A stretch of 37,193 bases of DNA from Bacteroidota bacterium (GTDB taxonomy: Bacteria; Bacteroidota; Bacteroidia; Bacteroidales; FEN-979): assembly GCA_030706225.1 (NCBI GenBank), contig JAUZOW010000005.1, positions 1 through 37,193 of the forward strand. The letters are read 5' to 3'. Below the pieces are notes generated by a model. That model saw only the letters and a program-made list of their open reading frames with translations. It searched no databases and was not told the origin of the DNA. Position 1 is the first letter of the stretch. Every line of letters begins with the position of its first letter. Both the position numbers and the translations under genes were made by a program. Of this stretch, positions 1 through 7,813 are shown piece after piece.

Positions 1-324
1 GCCAAGCACAGCAAGGATTGCGGAAACGGAAGTCTTGTAATATTTCTTGTCATAAATAAAAATACCTGCTTCCCCTGTCAGATTTTCAAAGTCGAGATTT
101 TTCCCGTTGGTCAGACCGATCTTTTCATTTTTATACTCAATGATGAAATAGAAATTGTGGATATTGTTAATGGAATCGAACCATTTTTTCTGCATTTCCG
201 GAGTAATGTTCTCACGAAACTCCATATTGGCCTTGATATGAGGTGCATTTCGCCATTGGCGGACCAATTCAATATCGCTTTCTTTTAGCAAATGGATGGT
301 TATTCCGTATTTTGAATAATACAT
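1..324 (-). CDS. GNAT-family N-acetyltransferase (3' part runs off the window)
   Basis: Minus-strand ORF open at the window edge; my translation begins MYYSKYGITIHLLKESDIELVRQWRNAPHIKANMEFRENITPEMQKKWFD..., typical of the GNAT N-terminal region. Confidence 0.75.
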   Translation of the reverse strand, partial: MYYSKYGITIHLLKESDIELVRQWRNAPHIKANMEFRENITPEMQKKWFDSINNIHNFYFIIEYKNEKIGLTNGKNLDFENLTGEAGIFIYDKKYYKTSVSAILAVLG

Positions 325-335
325 AAGAATTTCGG

Positions 336-1250
336 TTACAAAACCTTCCGGATGGAATAGGAAGGTTTTTTATTCTGGATCTGATAAATTCTGCTAAGGT
401 ATTCACCGATCACTCCTAAACTGAAAAGGATGATCCCTGTTGAAAACAGGATCGTCACGATCAAAGAGGTATACCCCAGCGGAACATTGAAAAACAGTTT
501 TTTGAAAATAAAAAACATCCCAATCAAGCTGAATATCAACGAAACGATAAAGCCTCCATACACCAGGAATTTTAAGGGAATCGTTGAATAGTACATGACA
601 ACATTTCCTGCCAGTTTAACCAGTTTGGTAAAGCTGTATCCTGACTGTTTGTATTTCCTTTTACGGTGTTCCACGCGGACTAATTCAATAGCATCGGTAT
701 ACCAGAGAAGAATTTCATCGATATAAATAAAATTTTCCTGGTGTTGTAAAATTTTCTTCATTAATTCAGAATCGATCAACCGGGTAGAAGACCCGTCATC
801 CGGGGTATTGTTATGAACCAGGGTTGATGTTTTCTTGGTAAGCCTGCTACCCATATTCCGGATCCGGCTATGATGCTTTTCATGGCCATAATAACCGTAA
901 ACCAGGTCGGCTCCTGTTTCTTTCTGCCGGTCGATCAGTTTGCCGATCTCTTCCGGTAAAACCTGGAGATCATCGTCGATGGTAATGATTTTTTCGCCTT
1001 TGGCGAAATTAAACCCGCACAGAGTGGCATTATGCTGTCCGAAATTTTTGGATAAACGGACTGCTGTAATTTCAGAGGGAAAATTCTTCTTTAATTCCTG
1101 CAAAACGGCCCAACTGTTATCCCGGCTCCCGTCATCCACAAAGATCACCTCATATTTTTTCTTTCTCTCCTCAAATACTTTTTGTATTCCCCCGAAAAGC
1201 TCATTCAGGGAAAGTTCAGAATTATAGACCGGTACAACAACTGAAAACAC
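336..1250 (-). CDS. Family 2 glycosyltransferase (polyprenyl-phosphate sugar transferase-like, C-terminal TM helices)
   Basis: FSVVVPVYNSELSLNELF, IFVDDGSRDNSW, ITIDDDLQ motifs and two C-terminal hydrophobic segments. The listed ORF starts at 1373 inside the SDR gene; a GTG at 1250 just before VFSVVVPVYN is a more plausible start. Confidence 0.85.
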   Translation of the reverse strand: MFSVVVPVYNSELSLNELFGGIQKVFEERKKKYEVIFVDDGSRDNSWAVLQELKKNFPSEITAVRLSKNFGQHNATLCGFNFAKGEKIITIDDDLQVLPEEIGKLIDRQKETGADLVYGYYGHEKHHSRIRNMGSRLTKKTSTLVHNNTPDDGSSTRLIDSELMKKILQHQENFIYIDEILLWYTDAIELVRVEHRKRKYKQSGYSFTKLVKLAGNVVMYYSTIPLKFLVYGGFIVSLIFSLIGMFFIFKKLFFNVPLGYTSLIVTILFSTGIILFSLGVIGEYLSRIYQIQNKKPSYSIRKVL

Positions 1251-1299
1251 TATATTAAATTTTAAATCGTTAATTTTTAATCTTGAATCCTGAATTCCA

Positions 1300-2034
1300 T
1301 TACCCTCCTCCCAAATCCAGATTTGATGCAGAAATCCAACGGGAAGCGGGTGACAGATAAAAGACAATAGCATTAGCTACATCTTCCGGTTCACCGGGTC
1401 CGAGAGGCTGACGTTCCAGAAATTTATCCATAGCTCCTTTTGAAATTTTTTCTTGTGTTTCCTGCATCATAGGTCCTTTGATAAATGCCGGACGTACACA
1501 ATTCACCCGGATTCCTTTCGGCGCCAGTTCGAAAGCCAGTGTTCTCGCGTAGGATTCAAGTGCTGCTTTAGAACTGATATACATTGCACCTCCAAAAAAA
1601 GGATATTTAGTTGCCAGAGAAGAAACGAAAACCAGTGAACAATTATTTTTTACCAGTTTCTTTTTTCTGAGAAGAAGAGAGGTCAGCAAGACAGAAGCTT
1701 CAAAGCTTACGGAAAAATTTCTCCGGATATCTTCTTCTGAAATAAACTGGCAGGGCACAAGATCGGAGATTCCGGTTGAATAAACTACACCGTTTAATTC
1801 CGGCATTTCAGCAATTAGAGCATTCAATTCTTCCCGGACAGTCAGATCGGCAGTGCGCAAAAGATGTCCTGAGCCTTCGAGTTCGTGGAAAGTCGCTTCC
1901 AGCCGTTCTTTATTTCTTCCTGTGATAAAGACAGATCCACCTTTCCGGGAGATTTTAATAGCGGTTTGCTTTCCGATTCCGGAAGAGGCGCCGGTAACTA
2001 AAATTCTTTTTCCGGAAAGTTCATCAGAGTTCAT
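1300..2034 (-). CDS. Short-chain dehydrogenase/reductase (FabG-like)
   Basis: TGASSGIGKQTA nucleotide-binding motif, YISSKAALESYARTLAFELAPKGIRVNCVRP catalytic YxxxK region. Confidence 0.9.
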   Translation of the reverse strand: MNSDELSGKRILVTGASSGIGKQTAIKISRKGGSVFITGRNKERLEATFHELEGSGHLLRTADLTVREELNALIAEMPELNGVVYSTGISDLVPCQFISEEDIRRNFSVSFEASVLLTSLLLRKKKLVKNNCSLVFVSSLATKYPFFGGAMYISSKAALESYARTLAFELAPKGIRVNCVRPAFIKGPMMQETQEKISKGAMDKFLERQPLGPGEPEDVANAIVFYLSPASRWISASNLDLGGG

Positions 2035-2046
2035 GACAGTTCAGTT

Positions 2047-3105
2047 TTATTTGAATTCTATAATTTCCGGACAAACCACATTACTGGTTTCCAGTATGAC
2101 AGATCCCCAGGAAAGTCCGATCCCGAAAGCCGATAACAGAAGAGAAAGTTTTTGTTTATTTAATTTTTCACTCAGTTCCGAAACCATTGTCAAAGGTATG
2201 GAAGCAGAGCTGGTATTACCATATTTCTGAATGGAATAAGGCACTTTCTCAGGTTCCAGTTTCAGCATTTTCCGGAGAGTCTCATTAATAAGGCGGTTAG
2301 CCTGATGGAAAACCACATAATCGAAAGATGACAATTCCTTATTCGTATTTTTCAGTAATGCTTTGATATTCGGTACTACTTCACGAAGAGAAAAATTGAA
2401 AACCTCAATACCGTCAAGGGCAACATGCAATCTATGACGGTAAATTCCATTGTCATACTTTTTATAGTCGAAGGAAGACCGGTTGATCAGGTTTCGAAAT
2501 CCACCGTCGGGAATCATGATGGCCCTGTAACCGGAACCGTCTCCCTGAAGGTTAAAATACATTTCCGATGCATTTTCATTTAACCCGAGAGCTGTTACCG
2601 TACCGGCGTCACCAAAAAGCGGATAGCTGCTTTTGTCGCGGTAGGAAGCGTTGACATGTCCGATATCGCCGGCCATAAGCAATCCTTTCCGGATTCCGGT
2701 TGTATTCATAAGGCTTCCTATCACCGAAAGCCCGTAAATGTATCCGGAACACCCCAGGTTAATATCGATGGCAAGAGTCGTTTTGGGCAATCCCAGCCGG
2801 TCCTGAATGATTCCTGCTGTAGCCGGGATAAGATAATCTCTTGCCTGACTGACAAAAACAATAAGCTGAATATCTTCCCGGGCCCATCCGAGTTGAGGAA
2901 TAAGTTTTTCAGCAGCTGCGACACAAAGGTCAGAGGTAGTAGTTCCTTTGGAAGCGATTCTTTTACTTACCACGCCGACTGTCTTGATCAGCTGTTCTCT
3001 TTCTTTTCTGGAGATCCAGCGATAATCGGCATTTTTTTCCTCATGAACAGGGACGCAGGCAGCGATACCTGATATGTGGATCCGGGGTATTGAAAATAAT
3101 GCCAT
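2047..3105 (-). CDS. 3-oxoacyl-ACP synthase III family protein (KAS-III/FabH-like)
   Basis: INLGCSGYIYG (Cys), VFHQANRLI (His), YGNTSSASIP (Asn) catalytic motifs. ORF extends to 3129 but the internal ATG (MALFSIPRIHISG) at 3105 is the preferred start. Confidence 0.88.
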   Translation of the reverse strand: MALFSIPRIHISGIAACVPVHEEKNADYRWISRKEREQLIKTVGVVSKRIASKGTTTSDLCVAAAEKLIPQLGWAREDIQLIVFVSQARDYLIPATAGIIQDRLGLPKTTLAIDINLGCSGYIYGLSVIGSLMNTTGIRKGLLMAGDIGHVNASYRDKSSYPLFGDAGTVTALGLNENASEMYFNLQGDGSGYRAIMIPDGGFRNLINRSSFDYKKYDNGIYRHRLHVALDGIEVFNFSLREVVPNIKALLKNTNKELSSFDYVVFHQANRLINETLRKMLKLEPEKVPYSIQKYGNTSSASIPLTMVSELSEKLNKQKLSLLLSAFGIGLSWGSVILETSNVVCPEIIEFK

Positions 3106-3109
3106 AAAA

Positions 3110-3117
3110 CAAAAATA
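3110..3117 (-). promoter_or_regulatory. Candidate Bacteroidetes -7 element TATTTTTG upstream of KAS-III
   Basis: Matches TAnnTTTG on the minus strand, 4 nt before the preferred ATG. No clear -33 TTTG found. Confidence 0.35.
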
Positions 3118-3258
3118 ACCATTTTTCAAATATGTGAGCTACTGTTTGAAATATGATTCTTTAGAAGATTTATTAAATTTGCAATTGAATTCCGGATCTT
3201 CGAATATATTATATATAATCCGAAAATAAGAATTGTCAGATAAATAACCTTAACCTTG

Positions 3259-4650
3259 ATGAATTATCGTAGAACACTGCTACTCATTAATCCCGTCGAC
3301 AATAAAAGCAAAGGTTTCATTGACAACGCTAACGTAAGTTCAAGGTACCAACCTTTGAACCTGGGAATACTTGCTGCTATGACGCCCAGGGACTGGAAGA
3401 TAAAAATCATGGATGAAAACATCAAACCGTTTCATTATTATCCGGCTGATCTCGTTGGGTTTACATCTATGACCATTACGGCAAACCGCGTCTATGAACT
3501 TGCACAGATTTACCGTAAAAAAGGCATAAAAACGGTCATGGGAGGCATTCATGCCACCATGTGTCCGGAAGAAGCAGCCCATTTTGTCGACAGTGTTGTG
3601 ATCGGGGAAGCCGAAAGCGTCTGGGAACATCTTCTGGATGATTTTGAGACGGGGAATATGCAACAGTATTACCGGGGAATATATACAGACCTTGTTCATT
3701 CACCTAAGCCAAGGCGGGATCTTTTTTTCCCGGGTTATTTTTTCGGTTCCATACAAACCAACCGGGGATGCCCGAATAACTGTGATTATTGTTCCGTCAC
3801 GGCCTTTAACGGATCCAGATTCCGTTTCCGCCCCACGGATGAAGTCATTGCAGAAATGAAAGAGATTCCCCAGAAGTGGATGATGATTGTCGATGATAAT
3901 ATTGTAGGTCATTCCAAGAAAAGCCAGGAACGCGCCAAAGAGTTATTCCGGGCCATGATCGATAATAAAATCAATAAATACTGGTGGAGCCAGACATCCG
4001 TCGATGTAGCCGACGATGAAGAAGTACTTGAACTGGCTGCTAAAAGCGGTTGTAAACTTTTATTTATTGGGATTGAAAATGAAAATGCCGAGCAACTGGA
4101 GATGATCAACAAGAAAGTCAATGTAAGAGTTGGCGTTGATCGATTTAACAAAATCTTTAAGAAAATTCATCAGTATGGGATTGGCATTACGGTGGGGTCT
4201 ATTTATGGATTCCCCACAGACACGAAAGAAACCATTGACCGCAGAATCCATTTTTTCAAGACGTGCCATGTCGACGGAGTGCAATCCTCTTTGATGACCG
4301 CTTTTCCGGGTACCACGCTTTTCAAAAAACTGCAAAAATCCAACCGATTGGACTATACTAATTTTCCGGAAGACTGGCAGTATTACAGTTTCGAAAATCT
4401 ATCCTATACTCCGGAAAAGATGGGACGTCAGGAAATGCAGGATTATGTATATGAACAACTTCAGAAAGTCTACAACGCCCGTCATATTAAAATACGGTTC
4501 TATCAAACCTTTTGGTGGACAAAAAGCCTTGTTGCAGCTTATCACAGCTATTTAGGATATTGGTTTTACAGACTCTCTCTTAACAAAAAATGGGAGGACG
4601 GAAGTATCCGTTGGGTAGAAAAACTTTTAAAGAAGGAAAATGCTATTTAA
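3259..4650 (+). CDS. B12-binding-domain radical SAM protein (copy 1)
   Basis: N-terminal Rossmann-like TLLLINPV...KIKIMDENI...VMGGIHATMCPEEA...GEAESVW; radical SAM CxxxCxxC in RGCPNNCDYCSVTAFNG. Listed ORF starts at a TTG (3256); ATG at 3259. Confidence 0.9.
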   Translation: MNYRRTLLLINPVDNKSKGFIDNANVSSRYQPLNLGILAAMTPRDWKIKIMDENIKPFHYYPADLVGFTSMTITANRVYELAQIYRKKGIKTVMGGIHATMCPEEAAHFVDSVVIGEAESVWEHLLDDFETGNMQQYYRGIYTDLVHSPKPRRDLFFPGYFFGSIQTNRGCPNNCDYCSVTAFNGSRFRFRPTDEVIAEMKEIPQKWMMIVDDNIVGHSKKSQERAKELFRAMIDNKINKYWWSQTSVDVADDEEVLELAAKSGCKLLFIGIENENAEQLEMINKKVNVRVGVDRFNKIFKKIHQYGIGITVGSIYGFPTDTKETIDRRIHFFKTCHVDGVQSSLMTAFPGTTLFKKLQKSNRLDYTNFPEDWQYYSFENLSYTPEKMGRQEMQDYVYEQLQKVYNARHIKIRFYQTFWWTKSLVAAYHSYLGYWFYRLSLNKKWEDGSIRWVEKLLKKENAI

Positions 4651-4655
4651 GTGGG

Positions 4656-4892
4656 TTACTCAACAACCCTGCTTTTCACAACATCATAAATATCCTGGAT
4701 TGTCTGGGATTTTACAAGATCATCCGCAGTAAGGGCTACATCGTATTCGGTCTTTACCATTGCGATAAGGATTAAAGCATTGATGGAAGTCCATTCAAAT
4801 GTTTCCCTGAATTTACTTTCAGGTTTCAGGACTCCTGGCTTAATATCATCAAATTCATTTTCAATGTTTTTGATAAATTCTTGTATATTCAT
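4656..4892 (-). CDS. Acyl carrier protein-like
   Basis: 78 aa, MNIQEFIKNIENEFDDIKPGVLKPESKFRETFEWTSINALILIAMVKTEYDVALTADDLVKSQTIQDIYDVVKSRVVE; ACP-like helix pattern with Ser in EWTSINAL where DSL is usual. Confidence 0.8.
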   Translation of the reverse strand: MNIQEFIKNIENEFDDIKPGVLKPESKFRETFEWTSINALILIAMVKTEYDVALTADDLVKSQTIQDIYDVVKSRVVE

Positions 4893-4911
4893 TTTGCGGG
4901 ATTTAGTTAAG

Positions 4912-4919
4912 CAAATTTA
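4912..4919 (-). promoter_or_regulatory. Candidate -7 element TAAATTTG upstream of ACP
   Basis: Matches TAnnTTTG on the minus strand, about 20 nt upstream of the ACP ATG. Confidence 0.3.
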
Positions 4920-4974
4920 GACAATTTTAGAAATATAAACCGGTCTGGCAGAGGAAAATCTTAAACATAATTGT

Positions 4975-4982
4975 TATTTTTG
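4975..4982 (+). promoter_or_regulatory. Candidate -7 element TATTTTTG upstream of radical SAM copy 2
   Basis: Matches TAnnTTTG, about 30 nt upstream of the ATG at 5013; -33 box not evident. Confidence 0.3.
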
Positions 4983-5012
4983 CATTCTAATTATCATTAT
5001 CTGACTGACTGA

Positions 5013-6389
5013 ATGGAGAAAAAAACTCTGTTACTCATTACTCCTAAAAATAGCGTTTTCAAGGGATGGTCGTTATCACCTGAATTTATTTTTCAACCTT
5101 TAAACCTGGGCATCATCGCGGCCCTGACTCCTTCCTACTGGAAGATCAAGATCATTGATGAAAACATGCGCCAGTTTAAATATTATCCTGCCGATCTTGT
5201 GGGGATTACTTCATTTACTTCCACTTCCTCGCGTGCTTATGAAATTGCATCCCTGTACCGGTCAAAAAATACTCCGGTCGTCATGGGTGGTATTCATGCC
5301 ACATTGGTTTCCAATGAAGCATTGAATTATGTAGATACTGTGGTCAAAGGAGAAGCAGAATCCGTCTGGCCATCCTTGATTTCCGATTTTGAAGCCGGTC
5401 GATTGCAACGGATTTATGAAGGCAAAATTGATGAAAGTCCGATACTGATTTCTCCCAAGCCCAGAAGAGACTTGTTTCATCCCGGATATACGACAGCTTC
5501 CGTTCAAACTACCCGGGGATGCCCAATGGATTGTCATTTCTGCTCTGTCACTGCTTTCAACGGCAAGCATTACCGTCACCGCCCAATCGAAGATGTTCTT
5601 GACGAGCTGGAGGAAATCCCGCAACATCATATTTTTTTTGTTGATGATAACATCATTGGATATAGTCCCAAATCTATCGAAAGAGCCAAGGAATTGTTCG
5701 AAGGGATGATCCGCAGAGGATTTAAGAAGAGTTGGGGATCGCAGGCTTCTCTTAATTTCGGAGATGATGATGAATTACTCGAATTGGCAAGAAGAAGTGG
5801 TTGTGCCAATATTCTCATCGGTATTGAAACAGAAAGCGAAGATCAGCTAAAAGAGGTTCAGAAAAATTTCAATATCCGGAAAGGGGTTAAAAATTTTAAT
5901 AAAATCGTTCAGAGAATACATAAGCATGGAATTTTCGTTATCGGTGCTTTTATTTTCGGATTTGAAAAAGACGATGCAGCTGCATTAAGAAGACGCAGGA
6001 AATACATCAATCATAGCGCTGTGGATATTGTACAGGCTACTATCCTGACCCCACTTCCCGGAACGAAGACATTCGGCCGGATGGAGCAACTTAAAATGAT
6101 TGACGAACATACAAGCACAAACTCCTGGAGTTATTTTACTTTTTATAACCTGGTATTTAAGCATCCTCATTTTGAAAAAGATGAATTTTACAAAGAGATG
6201 CTTAAAGTATTCCAGAGCATTTATCATCCCTGGAATTTGTTCAGGAGGTCTTGCCGGACTTTCCTCTCCTTAAGGAAAATGGAAACAAAAAGGAAGCTGG
6301 AAACAAGCTTTTTAACAAACCGGGGAAATCATCATTACTGGGTTATTGTCAAGGATGCAATGAAATTATGGAACAAAAAACAAGATTAG
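5013..6389 (+). CDS. B12-binding-domain radical SAM protein (copy 2)
   Basis: TLLLITPKNSVFKGW...VMGGIHATLVSNEA...GEAESVW; RGCPMDCHFCSVTAFNGKHYRHRP contains CxxxCxxC. C-terminus diverges from copies 1 and 3. Confidence 0.9.
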   Translation: MEKKTLLLITPKNSVFKGWSLSPEFIFQPLNLGIIAALTPSYWKIKIIDENMRQFKYYPADLVGITSFTSTSSRAYEIASLYRSKNTPVVMGGIHATLVSNEALNYVDTVVKGEAESVWPSLISDFEAGRLQRIYEGKIDESPILISPKPRRDLFHPGYTTASVQTTRGCPMDCHFCSVTAFNGKHYRHRPIEDVLDELEEIPQHHIFFVDDNIIGYSPKSIERAKELFEGMIRRGFKKSWGSQASLNFGDDDELLELARRSGCANILIGIETESEDQLKEVQKNFNIRKGVKNFNKIVQRIHKHGIFVIGAFIFGFEKDDAAALRRRRKYINHSAVDIVQATILTPLPGTKTFGRMEQLKMIDEHTSTNSWSYFTFYNLVFKHPHFEKDEFYKEMLKVFQSIYHPWNLFRRSCRTFLSLRKMETKRKLETSFLTNRGNHHYWVIVKDAMKLWNKKQD

Positions 6390-7813
6390 AATCCAGAAAG
6401 ACACTTTTGCTTATCAATCCTGTCGATAAAGATAGCAAAGGGTATGTTTCAAAGTACAGAACAAGATATGAGCCTTTAAACCTTGGAATCATAGCTGCTC
6501 TTACTCCACCGGGATGGAAGATCAAGATCCTGGATGAGAATCTTCGTGATTTCAGGTACTATCCTGCCGATCTGGTTGGATTTACCGCTATGACTCCCAA
6601 TGCAAACCGGGTTTATGAACTATCCGCCATATACAGGGAAAAAGGGATTCCGACCGTTATGGGTGGCATCCATGCTTCCATGTGCCCGGATGAAGCGGCC
6701 CGTTATGTCGACACCGTTCTTATCGGCGAAGCTGAAAGCATTTGGGGAAAAATAATTGAGGACTTCAATAACCATAATCTTCAGAAGTTCTACCATGGCG
6801 AGCTGACCAACCTTATTGAATCCCCGAAACCCAGGAGAGATCTTTACTTTCCGGGGTACTTTTTCGGCTCTATTCAAACTTCACGGGGATGTCCCATGAA
6901 CTGCAACTTCTGTTCAGTCACTGCTTTTAATGGCCAGCATTACCGTTTTCGCCCGATTGACGAGGTAATTGCAGAGATGAAAGAAATCCCTCAGAAAGTC
7001 ATGAACATTACCGATGATAATATCATCGGATACAGTAAGCAAAGCAAAGAAAGAGCCATCGCCCTCTTTAAGGCAATGATCGACGCAAAGCTCAATAAAT
7101 TCTGGATCAGCCATGCTTCTCTGAATATCGCTGATGACAAAGAAGTGCTTTATTATGCTCAAAAGAGCGGATGTAAGCTCCTTTTTATCGGAATCGAATC
7201 GGATGATGAATCTCAGCTTAAGGATGCCAACAAAAAACTAAACCTTAAGATGGGTGTCAAATCCTATAACAAAGTCTTCCGAAGATTGCACAAATACGGG
7301 ATCGGTGTGGTCATCGGAACGATCTATGGATTTGAGAGCGAAACCAAAGAGACCGTTGATCGCAGGGTTAATTTCTTCCGGAAATGCCAGGCCGACTCTG
7401 TACAGTCAACCGTTATGACTCCCCTGCCCGGTACAGGGCTTTTCAAAAAACTGGAAAGTGAAGGCCGCCTTGAAATCAAGAATTTCCCTGAAGACTGGAG
7501 ACATTACAGTTTTGAAGAATTAAACTACACTCCCGATAATCTGCCCCGGAAAGAACTGATGGATTATATTCTGAAAAAGATTAATGAAATTTATGAACCT
7601 TCTTTGATTCGGCATCGTTTCTACCGTTCCCTGTGGCAGACAAAAAGCCTCAGTACCGCTTACCTGGGTTATATGAGTTACTGGTTTTACCGGAATGCAG
7701 TCTGCCAGAATTGGGAACCCAGCGAATTCAAATGGGTAGAAAAGCTGCTTCGTAAAATGAAGGTCTGGGAAACTCCGAATGTTCCTATGAGTCCTTCTCA
7801 GTCAAGCTTCTAA
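6368..7813 (+). CDS. B12-binding-domain radical SAM protein (copy 3)
   Basis: RKTLLLINPVDKDSKG...VMGGIHASMCPDEA; RGCPMNCNFCSVTAFNGQHYRFRP. ORF opens at 6251 but homology with the paralogues begins after MEQKTRLESRKTLLLINPV (ATG at 6368), overlapping copy 2 by 22 nt. Confidence 0.9.
   Translation: MEQKTRLESRKTLLLINPVDKDSKGYVSKYRTRYEPLNLGIIAALTPPGWKIKILDENLRDFRYYPADLVGFTAMTPNANRVYELSAIYREKGIPTVMGGIHASMCPDEAARYVDTVLIGEAESIWGKIIEDFNNHNLQKFYHGELTNLIESPKPRRDLYFPGYFFGSIQTSRGCPMNCNFCSVTAFNGQHYRFRPIDEVIAEMKEIPQKVMNITDDNIIGYSKQSKERAIALFKAMIDAKLNKFWISHASLNIADDKEVLYYAQKSGCKLLFIGIESDDESQLKDANKKLNLKMGVKSYNKVFRRLHKYGIGVVIGTIYGFESETKETVDRRVNFFRKCQADSVQSTVMTPLPGTGLFKKLESEGRLEIKNFPEDWRHYSFEELNYTPDNLPRKELMDYILKKINEIYEPSLIRHRFYRSLWQTKSLSTAYLGYMSYWFYRNAVCQNWEPSEFKWVEKLLRKMKVWETPNVPMSPSQSSF

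Noticed and set aside
940-1227. Plus-strand ORF (95 aa) antisense to the GT2 gene
   Set aside because: Overlaps a well-supported glycosyltransferase with catalytic motifs; no recognisable protein features. The same reasoning applies to the other short antisense ORFs listed inside the SDR, KAS-III, radical SAM, TonB receptor, TPR, ABC and protease genes.
1251-1373. N-terminal extension of the GT2 ORF (MLLSFICHPLPVG...)
   Set aside because: Overlaps the SDR coding sequence and the AT-rich spacer; the GT2 fold begins at VFSVVVPVYN, so a GTG start at 1250 is preferred.
3174-3181. TAAATTTG as promoter of radical SAM copy 1
   Set aside because: The nearest upstream TTTG (3145-3148) is 25 nt away, longer than the usual spacing, and the implied leader is long; left out of the features.
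3259-7813. Interpreting the radical SAM trio as a RiPP maturation or anaerobic magnesium-protoporphyrin (BchE) system
   Set aside because: No precursor-peptide-like small ORF, SPASM-type cysteine cluster or tetrapyrrole genes were seen nearby; the ACP/KAS-III/FAAL context favours acyl chemistry.
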